Shown piece after piece: positions 46,483 to 55,594 of a stretch of DNA of 64,000 nucleotides; the stretch's first letter is position 1, and the number at the start of each line of letters is the position of its first letter. The notes under the pieces were generated by a model. It was not told the origin of the DNA, made no database searches, and worked only from the letters and a program-made list of their open reading frames with translations. Source of the DNA: Opitutia bacterium (GTDB lineage Bacteria; Verrucomicrobiota; Verrucomicrobiae; Opitutales; UBA953); NCBI GenBank assembly GCA_004558035.1, contig SFEJ01000002.1, positions 1-64,000 of the forward strand, read 5' to 3'. The position numbers and the translations under genes were made by a program.

Positions 46483-49023
46483 TCAGATGCCGAGGAGCTG
46501 CTTCATGTCGGCGAGGGAGATCTTCGCGGATTCGGCGTCGCTCGCCTCGAAGACGGACTGCAGCAGGGCGCGCTTTTCATCCTGGAGCTCGAGCACGCGT
46601 TCCTCCACGGAATCGGCGACGACGAGCTTCACGGACGTCACCGCGCGCGTCTGCCCGATGCGGTGCGCGCGGTCGGTCGCCTGCGCCTCCGCCGCGGGGT
46701 TCCACCACGGATCGAAATGCACGACCATGTCCGCGCCCGTGAGATTGAGCCCGACGCCGCCCGCCTTCAGCGAGATCAGGCAGACGGGAACGCTCTCGTC
46801 GACGTTGAACTTTTCACAGATTTCGGCGCGGTTCTTCGTCGCGCCGTCGATGTAGGCGAAGGGGATTCCGTCCGCCCGGAGCGCGTCCTTCAGGAACGCG
46901 AGCACGGAGACGAACTGCGAGAAGACGAGCACGCGGTGGCCGCCCGCGACCGCCTCGTCGAGCAGTTCGCGGAAGGCGCGCAGCTTCGCGGATTCGCTCT
47001 CGGGGAAATCCGGGTCGAGCAGGCGCGGCTCCGTGCAGATCTGGCGCAGGCGCAGCAGCTGCGAGAACGCGGCGAAGCGGATGCGGTTGTCGGCGGCTCC
47101 GGACATTTCGAGCTCGAAGATTTCGCGGCGGGAACGGTCCTGCCAGTCCGCGTAGAGCTTCGCCTGGGCGTCGCCGAAGCGGCACCAGACCTTCTGCTCG
47201 ATGCGCGGCGGGAGCTCCGGCGCGACGAGGGATTTCGTGCGGCGCAGAATGTAGGGCGCGGCGAGCGTGCGGACGATTTCGCGGTCGCGTTCCCGCCGAT
47301 CCGCCGCCGTCATCGAGACGCCGGGCGCGTCCGGCGCAGGCATGAATCCGGGCAGGATGAAGTCGAAGAGCGTGCGCAGGTCCTCGATGGAATTCTCCAC
47401 GGGCGTTCCCGTGAGGACGAAGCGCGTTCCCGCGGGAATGTCGCGCAGCGCGCGCGAGTTGCGCGAGCGGCGGTTCTTGACCTGCTGCGCCTCGTCGGCG
47501 ACGATCGCGCGCCACGTTCCCGAGGCGAGAAAATCCGCGTTGTCGATGCGCAGCGTCGCGTAGGACGTGATGACGACGCCGCGCGGGAACGCCGTCAGCT
47601 CCTCGCGGGAACGCTTCTGCCCGTGGTGGACGAGCGTCGCCAGATGCGGCGCGAAGCGCGCCAGCTCCCGCCGCCAGTTTTCGACGAGCCCCGCGGGCGC
47701 GACGACGAGCACGCGCAGATCCGCCGAGGGATCCGTCGCGAACACGGCGGAAAGGAACGCGATCGCCTCGACGGTCTTGCCCAGGCCCATTTCGTCGGCG
47801 AGGATTCCGCCGAGCCGATTTTTGTAAAGATGCCACAGCCACGCGGCGCCGATCTGCTGGTAGATGCGCAGCCGTCCGTCGAGCTCCGCGGGAACGGGCG
47901 CCTTGCGCAGACGGCTCAGGTCGCGGAGCGCGCCGGAGCGCCTGCGCCAGGTTTCGGGCGGCTCGAAATTCACGCCGAGCTCCTCGAAGACAGCCTCCGC
48001 CGAAGCCAGTTCCGCGCGCGAGACGCGGCGGCGGAACGCGGGCGAGCCGGCGTAGCGCGAGCCGGAGCGGTCGAGACGTTCGCGCACCGCGGCGAGCTTT
48101 TCGGAGACTTCCCGCGGAATGAGCACGATGCGCCCCGCCTTCGTCTTCACGTACGGGCAGGAACGCGTCAGCGCGGCGTTCACCTCCGCCTCGGGAACGC
48201 CGTAAGTCTCGATGCCGACGGCGATTTCGAATTTGTCGCCCTGCTCGAACGCGTCGGTCTTGAGCCTGGCGACGCGCAGGCTCTGCACGAATTCGTTGAA
48301 CATCGGCGACATGCGCGGCGCGAAGCGTTCGCGGAAGCGTTCCCACTCGCGCGCGAGAAAGCACAGCACCGCGTGCTCGCCGCGCAGGAACCAGCGCGCG
48401 GAACGCACGTCCAGGTCGAAGCCGTTGTATTTGAGCTTGTCGTAGATCGCCTCGTAGTTTTCGGACTCGCGCGACGGCAGCACGACGGAGATCCACTGCG
48501 CGTTCCCGTCCGTCTGCGGACGGCGCACGAGCGGCTGCTGCTCCGCGCGGAGCGCCCCGCGCGCGGCGGGACGTTCGGATTTCTTCGGGCGCGCCGGGCC
48601 GCCGCGTTCCCGCGCCGCGAAAAGCGCGTCCGCGGACGGCGCGGGCTTCGGCGCGGAAGGCGGCGCGTTCTCGCGCAGCGTCCGCAGCACGGCGGCTTTG
48701 CGCGCCTCTTCCGCCGCCTTGAGCATCGCCGAAAAATACGAGAAATAAACCGCGATCGCGTGGCGGCAGACGCGCCCCGAGCGCCCGACGTCGCAGCTGC
48801 ACTGAGACTTCACGAACGTGCGGGAACGCAGATCGAGATTCACCAGAAAGCGCCGCGCGCCGTCCGCGACCTTGCCGCGCATGACGGGCGCGGCCCACAT
48901 CACGTCGAGCACGGAGCCGACGAGCGCCTTGCCCTCGCGCAGCGTCTGCGCGGGAACGCTCTCCGCCCATTCTTCGTCGGGAATCTGCGGCGGCAGCGCG
49001 CCGGAATCTTTTTTCTTCTCCAC
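46483..49023 (-). CDS. SNF2-family helicase with SWIM zinc finger
   Basis: 846 residues. A SWIM zinc finger at C75, C77, C86, H88 (CSCDVGRSGRVCRH) is followed by an SNF2 N-terminal region, then the helicase core: ADEMGLGKTVEAIAFL (motif I), VADEAQQVKN (motif II, DEAQ), LTGTPVEN (motif III), and the C-terminal lobe with SLKAGGVGLNLTGADMVVHFDPWWN and RAHRIGQTR (motifs V-VI). Proteins of this layout translocate on DNA and are common in bacteria (HepA/RapA-like group), roles in transcription or repair are guesses. It starts 5 bp after the ligA stop, so both are likely one transcript. Confidence 0.93.
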   Translation of the reverse strand: MEKKKDSGALPPQIPDEEWAESVPAQTLREGKALVGSVLDVMWAAPVMRGKVADGARRFLVNLDLRSRTFVKSQCSCDVGRSGRVCRHAIAVYFSYFSAMLKAAEEARKAAVLRTLRENAPPSAPKPAPSADALFAARERGGPARPKKSERPAARGALRAEQQPLVRRPQTDGNAQWISVVLPSRESENYEAIYDKLKYNGFDLDVRSARWFLRGEHAVLCFLAREWERFRERFAPRMSPMFNEFVQSLRVARLKTDAFEQGDKFEIAVGIETYGVPEAEVNAALTRSCPYVKTKAGRIVLIPREVSEKLAAVRERLDRSGSRYAGSPAFRRRVSRAELASAEAVFEELGVNFEPPETWRRRSGALRDLSRLRKAPVPAELDGRLRIYQQIGAAWLWHLYKNRLGGILADEMGLGKTVEAIAFLSAVFATDPSADLRVLVVAPAGLVENWRRELARFAPHLATLVHHGQKRSREELTAFPRGVVITSYATLRIDNADFLASGTWRAIVADEAQQVKNRRSRNSRALRDIPAGTRFVLTGTPVENSIEDLRTLFDFILPGFMPAPDAPGVSMTAADRRERDREIVRTLAAPYILRRTKSLVAPELPPRIEQKVWCRFGDAQAKLYADWQDRSRREIFELEMSGAADNRIRFAAFSQLLRLRQICTEPRLLDPDFPESESAKLRAFRELLDEAVAGGHRVLVFSQFVSVLAFLKDALRADGIPFAYIDGATKNRAEICEKFNVDESVPVCLISLKAGGVGLNLTGADMVVHFDPWWNPAAEAQATDRAHRIGQTRAVTSVKLVVADSVEERVLELQDEKRALLQSVFEASDAESAKISLADMKQLLGI

Positions 49024-49028
49024 GGCTC

Positions 49029-51203
49029 TCAGAAAAGTTCAAGCTGGCGCGGCTCGGCGGCGGCGTCCGCCGCGGGCGCGGATTCGTCCTCGGGCGCGGC
49101 ATCCGTCTCTTCCGCCGCCGCGCCGACGCGCGCGAGCAGTTCCGCCTCGTCGATGACGGGAACGCCGAGCGCGCGCGCCTTGTCGAGCTTCGAGCCCGCC
49201 TCTTCGCCCGCGAGCACGAAATCCGTCTTCGAGCTGACGCTTCCGGAAACCTTTCCGCCGTGGCGTTCGATGAGCGCCTTGGCTTCGTCGCGCTTCAGCG
49301 TCGGCAGCGTGCCCGTGAGCACGAAGACCTTTCCCGCGAAAATCTGCGGGGCGGCGTCGCTCTCGCCTTCCGTCCCGGCGCCGAGACCGAGCGCGACGAA
49401 GCGTTCCGCGAGCTCGCGGTTGCGCGGCTTTTCGAAAAAGGCGAGCACGTTCGCGACGAGCACGGAGCTCTTGTTCTTTTCGTCGTCCGCCCGCTTCAGC
49501 AGCGCGTCGCGGAGCTCCGCCTCGGAGGCGTCCGCAAGCGCGGCGAGCGAGCGGAACTTCTTCGCGAGCAGCTTCGCGTTCTCTTCGCCGATGCCGGGAA
49601 TGCCCAGCCCGTTGACGAGCCGCGCGAGCCCGCGCGAACGCGACGCCTCGATGCCGTCGAGCAGATTGCGCGCGGATTTTTCCTTGAACTTGTCGAGTCC
49701 GACGAGATCGCTTTCCCGAAGCGCGTAGAGGTCGGCGGGAACGCTCACGAGCCCGCGCGCGACGAGCTGCGCGGCGACCGCCTCGCCGAGATTGGGAATG
49801 TCCATGCAGGATTTTCCCGAGAAATAAAGCAGGCGGCGGACGCGCACTTCCGGCGTGTCCTTTTCGCGCAGATACCAGGCGGCGACGCGCTCCGTGCCTT
49901 TTTCGGGGCGTTTCGGATCGACGAGGCGCTCCGGGCGCTCGGCGTCGAGCCCGGCGGCCTTCACCGCTTCGGCGAAGGAGAATCTCCGCGCGTCCGCGGG
50001 GCGTTTTTCGGGCACGAAGCGCACGACCTGCGGAATGATTTCGCCCGCCTTTTCGACGATGACGCGGTCGCCGACGCGCAGATCCTTCGCGGCGATCTCG
50101 TCCTCGTTGTGGAGCGTGGCGCGGGAGACCGTCGTTCCCGCGACCTCGACGGGATCGAGCTCGGCGACGGGCGTGATCTTGCCCGTGCGGCCAACCTGCA
50201 GCGTGACGGCGCGCAGGGTCGTCTCCGCCTGCTCCGGCGCGTATTTGAAGGCGATCGCCCAGCGCGGCGCGTTCGCCTTTTCGCCGAGCTCGCGCTGCAC
50301 GTCGATGCGGTTGATCTTCACGACGGCGCCGTCGGTCGGGAAATCGAATTTTCCGCGCAGTTCGCCGAGCTCGCGGATCGCCGCGAAGGCGGCTTCGCCG
50401 TCGCGCGCGCGGCCGAAGAATTCCGTCACGGGAAAGCCCCACGAGACGAGCGCGTCGCGCAGGTCGGCGAGCGTCGCGAACGCGCTCGGCGGCTCGCAGA
50501 AGCCGACGCCGTAAACGTAGGTGTCGAGGCGGCGGGCGCGCGTCTCCTGCGGGTTCTGCGACTTCATCGTTCCCGCGGTGAGGTTGCGCGGGTTCGCGAA
50601 GGGCTCGAGTCCGAGCTTCTCGCGCTCGGCGTTGATGCGGCGGAACTCCGCGTTGCGCATGAAGATTTCGCCGCGGATTTCGATGACGTCGGGCACGGGA
50701 ACGCCGCCGGGCGCGGTCTTCAGTTCGGCGGGAACGCCGGCGATGTTCGCGGCGTGGCGCGAGACGTCGTCGCCCTCCTCGCCGTTGCCGCGTGTCGTCG
50801 CGCGCACGAATTTTCCCTTTTCGTAAGTGTAGGAGACGGAGATGCCGTCGATCTTGGGCTCGACGACGAAGTCGAGCTTTTCGGCGGGAACGTCCCTGGC
50901 GACGCGGCGGCAGAACTCGGCGAAATCGCCTTCGCTGTACGTGTTGTCGAGCGACTGCATCGGCGTGCGGTGGCGGTATTTCTCGAAGGCGCCCGTGCGG
51001 TCGTCGCCGACCTTGTTCGTGGGCGAATCCGCGCTCGCGTACTGCGGGAACGCGGCTTCGAGACGCTTCAGCTCCGCCTTGAGCCGGTCGTATTCGTAGT
51101 CCGAAATCGTCGGCGCGGCGTGGCGGTAATAGCGCTCGTCGTGTTCCGAAATTTCCTTGCGGAGCGCGTCGATGCGCAGTTTTTCTTCGGGGACGTCTGG
51201 CAT
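49029..51203 (-). CDS. ligA: NAD-dependent DNA ligase lacking zinc-finger cysteines
   Basis: Seals nicks in DNA during replication and repair. 724 residues from the ATG at 51203 (the frame is open upstream but conservation begins here). Domain Ia YYRHAAPTISDYEYDRL, adenylation K117 in VVEPKIDG, OB fold with HNEDEIAAKDLRVGDRVIV, HhH region GLGIPGIGEENAKLL and C-terminal BRCT (about 640-705, KVFVLTGTLPTLKRDEA). The tetra-Cys zinc finger normally following the OB fold is absent: residues about 400-460 contain no Cys. The protein is otherwise full-length, so this looks like a lineage trait, not damage. Confidence 0.94.
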   Translation of the reverse strand: MPDVPEEKLRIDALRKEISEHDERYYRHAAPTISDYEYDRLKAELKRLEAAFPQYASADSPTNKVGDDRTGAFEKYRHRTPMQSLDNTYSEGDFAEFCRRVARDVPAEKLDFVVEPKIDGISVSYTYEKGKFVRATTRGNGEEGDDVSRHAANIAGVPAELKTAPGGVPVPDVIEIRGEIFMRNAEFRRINAEREKLGLEPFANPRNLTAGTMKSQNPQETRARRLDTYVYGVGFCEPPSAFATLADLRDALVSWGFPVTEFFGRARDGEAAFAAIRELGELRGKFDFPTDGAVVKINRIDVQRELGEKANAPRWAIAFKYAPEQAETTLRAVTLQVGRTGKITPVAELDPVEVAGTTVSRATLHNEDEIAAKDLRVGDRVIVEKAGEIIPQVVRFVPEKRPADARRFSFAEAVKAAGLDAERPERLVDPKRPEKGTERVAAWYLREKDTPEVRVRRLLYFSGKSCMDIPNLGEAVAAQLVARGLVSVPADLYALRESDLVGLDKFKEKSARNLLDGIEASRSRGLARLVNGLGIPGIGEENAKLLAKKFRSLAALADASEAELRDALLKRADDEKNKSSVLVANVLAFFEKPRNRELAERFVALGLGAGTEGESDAAPQIFAGKVFVLTGTLPTLKRDEAKALIERHGGKVSGSVSSKTDFVLAGEEAGSKLDKARALGVPVIDEAELLARVGAAAEETDAAPEDESAPAADAAAEPRQLELF

Positions 51204-51362
51204 GGTCGTTGAAAAAGCGTTGAGCGCGCCGCCGCAGAACGCCCAGAGGCAGAACGCGGCGCGCGCGGTTTTGAAAAAGGGAGCTCCGACGGCGACGTTC
51301 CCGCCGCGTCCCGAGAGGGAGGCGGGATTTCGTTTCGGCGCTCGGGAGCGGGAACGCATGGA

Positions 51363-52016
51363 CTACAGCCGCACGTAGGGATTCGTTTCGATCTCGTCGC
51401 CGACGCTCGTTTCCGGGCCGTGGCCGGGGAAGACGCGCACGTCGCGCGGGAGCGTGAAGAGCTTTTCGCGGATGTTCTTTTCGAGCACGGCGAAGCTGCC
51501 GCCGGGCAAGTCCGTGCGCCCGACGCTGCCGGCGAAAAGCGCGTCGCCGGTGAACACGCATTTTTCCGCGGCGCAGTAGAACGCGAGGCTGCCGGGGCAA
51601 TGCCCGGGAACGGCGAGCGCGCGCCATTCCGCGCCGAGCAGCGTGAACGTCTCGCCGTCCGCCGTCGGGCGCGAAAGCGCGAACGCGGGAAAGTCCGCCG
51701 CCGTCAGCCCCGGAATCGCGCTCTGGTACCACGGCGCGAATTTTTCGGGATTTTCGTGAAAGGCGCGTCCGTCCTCGTGCGCGAAGACGGGCGCGTCCGC
51801 GCGCGTTCCCGCGAGCAGCGCGGCGACGCCGCCGTTGTGGTCCCAATGCCCGTGCGTGATGAGAATCGCGTCGAGCGCGAGACCTTCGCGCCGGATGATC
51901 GGGAGGAGTTCGGCGTCCGAGCCGGGCGGAACGTCGACGACGACGCAGCGGCCGTTCTCGGAAATCAGATAAGCGTTGGTCGCGAAAGGACCGGCGGGAA
52001 TGGTGCGGATGTTCAT
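51363..52016 (-). CDS. Metallo-beta-lactamase-fold hydrolase, glyoxalase II-like
   Basis: 217 residues. Zinc-binding THGHWDHNGG (H55, H57, D59, H60), HCPGSLAFY, FTGDALFAGSVGRTDLPGG and the C-terminal FPGHGPETSVGDE give the full MBL ligand set. The GRTDLPGG and PETSVGDE motifs match the YcbL/glyoxalase II-like group of small MBL hydrolases. The substrate (S-D-lactoylglutathione or another thioester) is not decidable. ATG at 52016; 160 bp upstream of ligA on the same strand. Confidence 0.9.
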   Translation of the reverse strand: MNIRTIPAGPFATNAYLISENGRCVVVDVPPGSDAELLPIIRREGLALDAILITHGHWDHNGGVAALLAGTRADAPVFAHEDGRAFHENPEKFAPWYQSAIPGLTAADFPAFALSRPTADGETFTLLGAEWRALAVPGHCPGSLAFYCAAEKCVFTGDALFAGSVGRTDLPGGSFAVLEKNIREKLFTLPRDVRVFPGHGPETSVGDEIETNPYVRL

Positions 52017-52019
52017 TTG

Positions 52020-52131
52020 GGAAAGCTTGAAGCTTAAAGCTTAAGGGTTGAAGGAGGTTATGAGGTTAAAAGGTTAAAGGTTAAGGGAAGAAAAATTCCT
52101 CTAAGTTCTCACCCTTAACCTTTAAGCTTTT
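52020..52131. repeat. Period-7 repeats in inverted arrangement
   Basis: Heptamers AAGCTTG, AAGCTTA, AAGCTTA, AGGGTTG, ..., GGTTAAA, GGTTAAG (52025-52088), then CCCTTAACC TTTAAGC (52113-52128), the reverse complement of the AAGGTTAAGGG end. The two arms could form a stem around a 25-nt AT-rich loop. Lies between the POT transporter and MBL genes. Confidence 0.8.
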
Positions 52132-53760
52132 TCAGGCGTTCATGTCCTTCCACTTTTTCGCCATGTGCGAGAAGACGATGAGCGCGATCGCGGAGAGCAC
52201 GCCGATCGCGGCGAAGGGCAGCCAGACGTGAAGATTCGGCGAATACGTCTCCCAAAGAAGGCGCGTCGCCGCCTGCGCGTCGAGCCCGGTTTCCGCCTGC
52301 AGCGCGCTCATCGCGCCGTTGCGCGTGATTTCGAGCTTCGCCTCGAGCGCGCTCACGTCGTCGAAGAACGGACGCCATTCGACGCCGCGTTTCTCCGCGA
52401 GCCAGCGCAGCGCGAGCGTCGCCTTTTCGCCGACGTTCCCGTAGATGAAGCCCGCCATCTTCGCGCCCGCGAAGATGCCCACGCCCACGGGAATGTTGAT
52501 GTAGGCGAGATAGACGCCCTTCTTGTCCGGCGGCGCGATTTCGGAAAGATACTGCGACTTCTTCGGGCCCGTGCACATTTCGCCGAGCGAGAAGAACACG
52601 ACGCCGAGAATGAAGAACCACGCGTTCTGCGTGTAGCCCGCGACGACGACGCCGACCGTCGCCATGAACATGCCGATGACCATCGCCGTGAGCGTGCGCA
52701 TCTTGCGCGTGAGCCACGACACGCCGACCACGCCGAGGATGATGAACCACGCGTTGCACGAAATGAGCACCGCCTGCGGCACGCGCAGCTCGCCGCCGTG
52801 CTCCTCGACGAGGAACTGCGAAATCCCTTCCGGCAGCGCGCCGAGCGTCGCGGCGACGTTCGCGCTCGAAACCCAGTCTTCGAGGAAGTTCGGCTGCAGG
52901 TCCCAGAGCTGGAACATCATCAGCCAGAAGCCCGACATGATGAGAATCCACGTCAGCAGACGCGGCTGGAAAATGTCGCGCACGGCGTTCACGAGCACGC
53001 GCAGCGGCGAGAGCGTCTTCGAGGCGCCCGACGGCGTGTCGCGGAAGAACAGCAGCGGCACGAAGTTCAGCAGAATCATGCCCGCGGAAACGCAGAACAC
53101 GAGCCGCCAGCGCTCGGGGGAATTGGCGGCGCCGAGCGCGTCCGCCATGAAGTTGCCCGAAAGAAACGCCACGGGAATGTAGTGCCCGATGAGCGCGCCG
53201 ATGTTCACGACCCAGTAGAAGACGCCCCAGCCGAGCGAGGATTTTTCGCGCGGGAGCGTGTGCGAAAGCGCGCCCTGAATGCCCGGCTTGAACAGCGCCG
53301 AGCCCGTCGCGAACACCGTGATGCCCGTGAGGAAGCCGAGGTAGTCGCCGTTCACGCCGTCGATCCCGAGCGTTCCCGCGAACGCGTCGAGCGCGGCGAC
53401 GTCGCGCAGAAACGCCATCAGCAGGTAGCCGACGGACATCATCGCGACGGAAATCGTCATCATCTTCTTGTAGCCGTAGCGGTCGGCGAACCCGCCCGTG
53501 ACGATGGGCAGGAAGCACTGCACGACCGCCCACCACGCGTAAAGCGTGCCCTTCGCGGCGGCGTCGAGATGGAGCCCGCCGGCGTTGTCCGCCTGCATGA
53601 TGTAGATGGGCGCGACGACGCGCACGCTGTTGTACGCGAGCCGCTCCATCATCTCGATGAAGTTCAGCTCGAAAAACGGCGTGAGCCACGAGGCGGATTT
53701 CTTCGTTTCTGCGGCGGGAACGGCGTCCGTTCCCGTCTCGGAATTCGTCGGATTGCTCAT
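52132..53760 (-). CDS. POT/PTR-family (major facilitator) peptide transporter
   Basis: 542 residues from the ATG at 53760; an upstream start would run into tRNA-Val on the other strand and is rejected. About 12-14 membrane helices. The POT signature NFIEMMERLAYNSVR (ExxERxxY-like) is near residue 35, and GVFYWVVNIGALIGHYIPV corresponds to the second POT motif region. A large periplasmic/cytoplasmic loop with ALRWLAEK... (about 440-490) is a non-standard insertion. Expected function: proton-coupled uptake of di/tripeptides; the substrate is not certain because the first motif deviates from ExxERFxYY. Confidence 0.82.
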   Translation of the reverse strand: MSNPTNSETGTDAVPAAETKKSASWLTPFFELNFIEMMERLAYNSVRVVAPIYIMQADNAGGLHLDAAAKGTLYAWWAVVQCFLPIVTGGFADRYGYKKMMTISVAMMSVGYLLMAFLRDVAALDAFAGTLGIDGVNGDYLGFLTGITVFATGSALFKPGIQGALSHTLPREKSSLGWGVFYWVVNIGALIGHYIPVAFLSGNFMADALGAANSPERWRLVFCVSAGMILLNFVPLLFFRDTPSGASKTLSPLRVLVNAVRDIFQPRLLTWILIMSGFWLMMFQLWDLQPNFLEDWVSSANVAATLGALPEGISQFLVEEHGGELRVPQAVLISCNAWFIILGVVGVSWLTRKMRTLTAMVIGMFMATVGVVVAGYTQNAWFFILGVVFFSLGEMCTGPKKSQYLSEIAPPDKKGVYLAYINIPVGVGIFAGAKMAGFIYGNVGEKATLALRWLAEKRGVEWRPFFDDVSALEAKLEITRNGAMSALQAETGLDAQAATRLLWETYSPNLHVWLPFAAIGVLSAIALIVFSHMAKKWKDMNA

Positions 53761-53844
53761 AACTGTCTTCTGTAAAATGTGGCGCCGAGCATAACAAATT
53801 CGCCTCCGCCCGCGCAACCGCGAAGGCAATTCCGGAAAAAGCGC

Positions 53845-53873
53845 TTGCGTTTTCACGGAAAAAAGCCCATTCT
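53845..53873 (+). promoter_or_regulatory. Possible promoter for tRNA-Val
   Basis: TTGCGT (53845-53850) and CATTCT (53868-53873) are separated by 17 bp and end 17 bp before the tRNA. Both boxes are weak matches. The same spacer must carry the divergent promoter of the transporter gene. Confidence 0.3.
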
Positions 53874-53889
53874 CGCATTTCATTCTTTC

Positions 53890-53966
53890 GGTCGCGTAGC
53901 TCAGTTGGTTAGAGCACAGCATTCACATTGCTGGGGTCACAGGTTCGAGTCCTGCCGCGACCACCA
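53890..53966 (+). tRNA. tRNA-Val(CAC)
   Basis: Acceptor GGTCGCG (53890-53896) pairs with CGCGACC (53956-53962), discriminator A, encoded CCA (53964-53966). Anticodon arm CAGCA-TTCACAT-TGCTG gives anticodon CAC, reading GUG. T arm has GTTCGAG. Confidence 0.97.
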
Positions 53967-53975
53967 TTTTTTCCG

Positions 53976-54000
53976 AAGCCCGCGAAGACGCGGGCTTTTT
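53976..54000 (+). terminator. Rho-independent terminator of tRNA-Val
   Basis: AAGCCCGCG-AAGA-CGCGGGCTT, followed by a T-run (TTTTT) ending at 54000. Starts 10 bp after the tRNA. Confidence 0.85.
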
Positions 54001-54078
54001 CGCGTCCGCCGGCGTTCCCGCGGCGAAATTGGCGTTGAGCCGCGGCGGGAATCCGTGCATACTGAGCGCACGAAAATC

Positions 54079-55554
54079 ATGAGCGAATTCGTCACAATCG
54101 CCCTGCTCGTCGGGGTCTCCGCTTTCGCGCTCCGGTCCTGGCTCGTGCTTCGTCACTCCAAAAGCGAGTACTATCGGCTGGACTTCAGTCTTCAGCACGA
54201 ACGCTACAGCAACCGCCTCACCGTCGACTTCATGCACGCGGTGAAGCGCTCTCTGGAGACGGGCGAGGCGCAGGAAGTCACGAAGGACACCGTCTTCAGG
54301 AGCATTCTCTTCACGGCGATCCGCGGCACGCGCGCGATGAGCGCCTGCATCTTCCGGCTGAACGAGGACGACGCGTTCGAGCCGATCGCGCGCGCGGGGC
54401 TGTTCCCGCTGCTCGGCGGCTATCCCGCGCGCTTCCGCGGCGCGTCGCGGGTCGGTCTGATCCGCGCGCATTTCGAAAAGACGATCTACGCGAAGGACGC
54501 GCCGTGCTTCGCCGAAGCGCTCCGCAGCGGGACCGCCACGCTCGTGCGCGCGTTCCCGCTCGCGCCCGGCAATTTCGTTCCCGACGATCCGCCCGCCGTG
54601 CCGCGCGACGTCATCGTCGCGCCGGTCTTCCTCTCGGGAAAGCTCATCGGCGTCATCGCCGTCGCCAATCCGCGCCACCGCGGCCGGTTCACGCCGTCGG
54701 AAATCAAGCTCGCCGACCTGCTCGCGCAGCAGGCGGGCATGGCGCTGCAGATGCGCACGCTTCTCGCCGTGCGCGCGGAAAAACAGCGGCTCGACTTCGA
54801 GCTCGGCATCGCCGCGAGCATTCAGAAGATGCTCCTCCCGCGCTACATTCCCCAGGCGCATTCCATCGACATCGCGACGACCTACCGCCCCGCGCAGACC
54901 GTCGGCGGCGACCTCTACGACGTCTTCGACCTCGGCGGCGGGCGCATCGCCGCGATCGTCGCGGACGTCTCCGGGCACGGCGTCTCCGCCGCGCTGCTCA
55001 TGGCGATCTGCCGCACGAATTTTCACCGGATCGCGCCGACCTCCATCAGCGCCGCGGACCTGCTCCGCCGGCTCGACCGCGTGATGGCGCACTCGTTCTC
55101 GCGCGGCAAATTCCTGACCGCCGTCTGCGCGTTTCTGGACACGCAGCGCAACACGCTTTCGCTCGCGCGCGCCGGGCACGAACGCCCGCTCCTGCTCTCC
55201 AACAACGATCCCGCCACTGGAACGCCGCTGCGCGAGCCCAAGCTCGAATTTCTCGACAGCGGCGGCCTCGCCGTCGGGCTGACGAAGCCGGAGATCTTCG
55301 ACGCCTCCATCGCGGAGATCTCGCGCCCGTATTTCCGCAACGACGCGCTGATTCTCTACACCGACGGGCTGACGGAGGAACGCGGCGCGGACGGCGAGGA
55401 ATTCGGCTCCGAGCGCCTCGCGCGCGTCGTCCGCAGGATGCACGGCGAAAACGCGCGGCGCATCAACGACGCCATCATCGCCGAGCTCTCCGCCTTCTCC
55501 GGAAAGACCGAATTTTCCGACGACCTCACGCTCGTCGCCATCCGCGCGACCTGA
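54079..55554 (+). CDS. GAF-PP2C (SpoIIE-type) protein phosphatase, RsbU-like
   Basis: 491 residues from the ATG at 54079. A membrane segment (about 5-22) anchors the protein; a GAF domain spans about 75-240; a coiled linker with SIQKMLLPRYIPQ precedes a PP2C-type Ser/Thr phosphatase domain (about 265-491) with metal-binding DLYDVF, ADVSGHGVSAALLM and the C-terminal FSDDLTLVAIR. Such proteins dephosphorylate anti-anti-sigma factors in partner-switching control of a sigma factor or secretion. No anti-sigma/STAS gene is adjacent, so the partner is not known. ATG has no Shine-Dalgarno. Confidence 0.9.
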   Translation: MSEFVTIALLVGVSAFALRSWLVLRHSKSEYYRLDFSLQHERYSNRLTVDFMHAVKRSLETGEAQEVTKDTVFRSILFTAIRGTRAMSACIFRLNEDDAFEPIARAGLFPLLGGYPARFRGASRVGLIRAHFEKTIYAKDAPCFAEALRSGTATLVRAFPLAPGNFVPDDPPAVPRDVIVAPVFLSGKLIGVIAVANPRHRGRFTPSEIKLADLLAQQAGMALQMRTLLAVRAEKQRLDFELGIAASIQKMLLPRYIPQAHSIDIATTYRPAQTVGGDLYDVFDLGGGRIAAIVADVSGHGVSAALLMAICRTNFHRIAPTSISAADLLRRLDRVMAHSFSRGKFLTAVCAFLDTQRNTLSLARAGHERPLLLSNNDPATGTPLREPKLEFLDSGGLAVGLTKPEIFDASIAEISRPYFRNDALILYTDGLTEERGADGEEFGSERLARVVRRMHGENARRINDAIIAELSAFSGKTEFSDDLTLVAIRAT

Positions 55555-55594
55555 GCCGCGCGCGCCGAAAAAAACACGTTCCCGCCGCACGAAA

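Noticed and set aside
51204..51359. Longer N-terminus of LigA
   Set aside because: The extension contains no conserved ligase sequence and the known N-terminal motif begins after the ATG at 51203.
53761..53922. N-terminal extension of the POT transporter
   Set aside because: It would overlap the tRNA-Val on the opposite strand and lacks transporter sequence.
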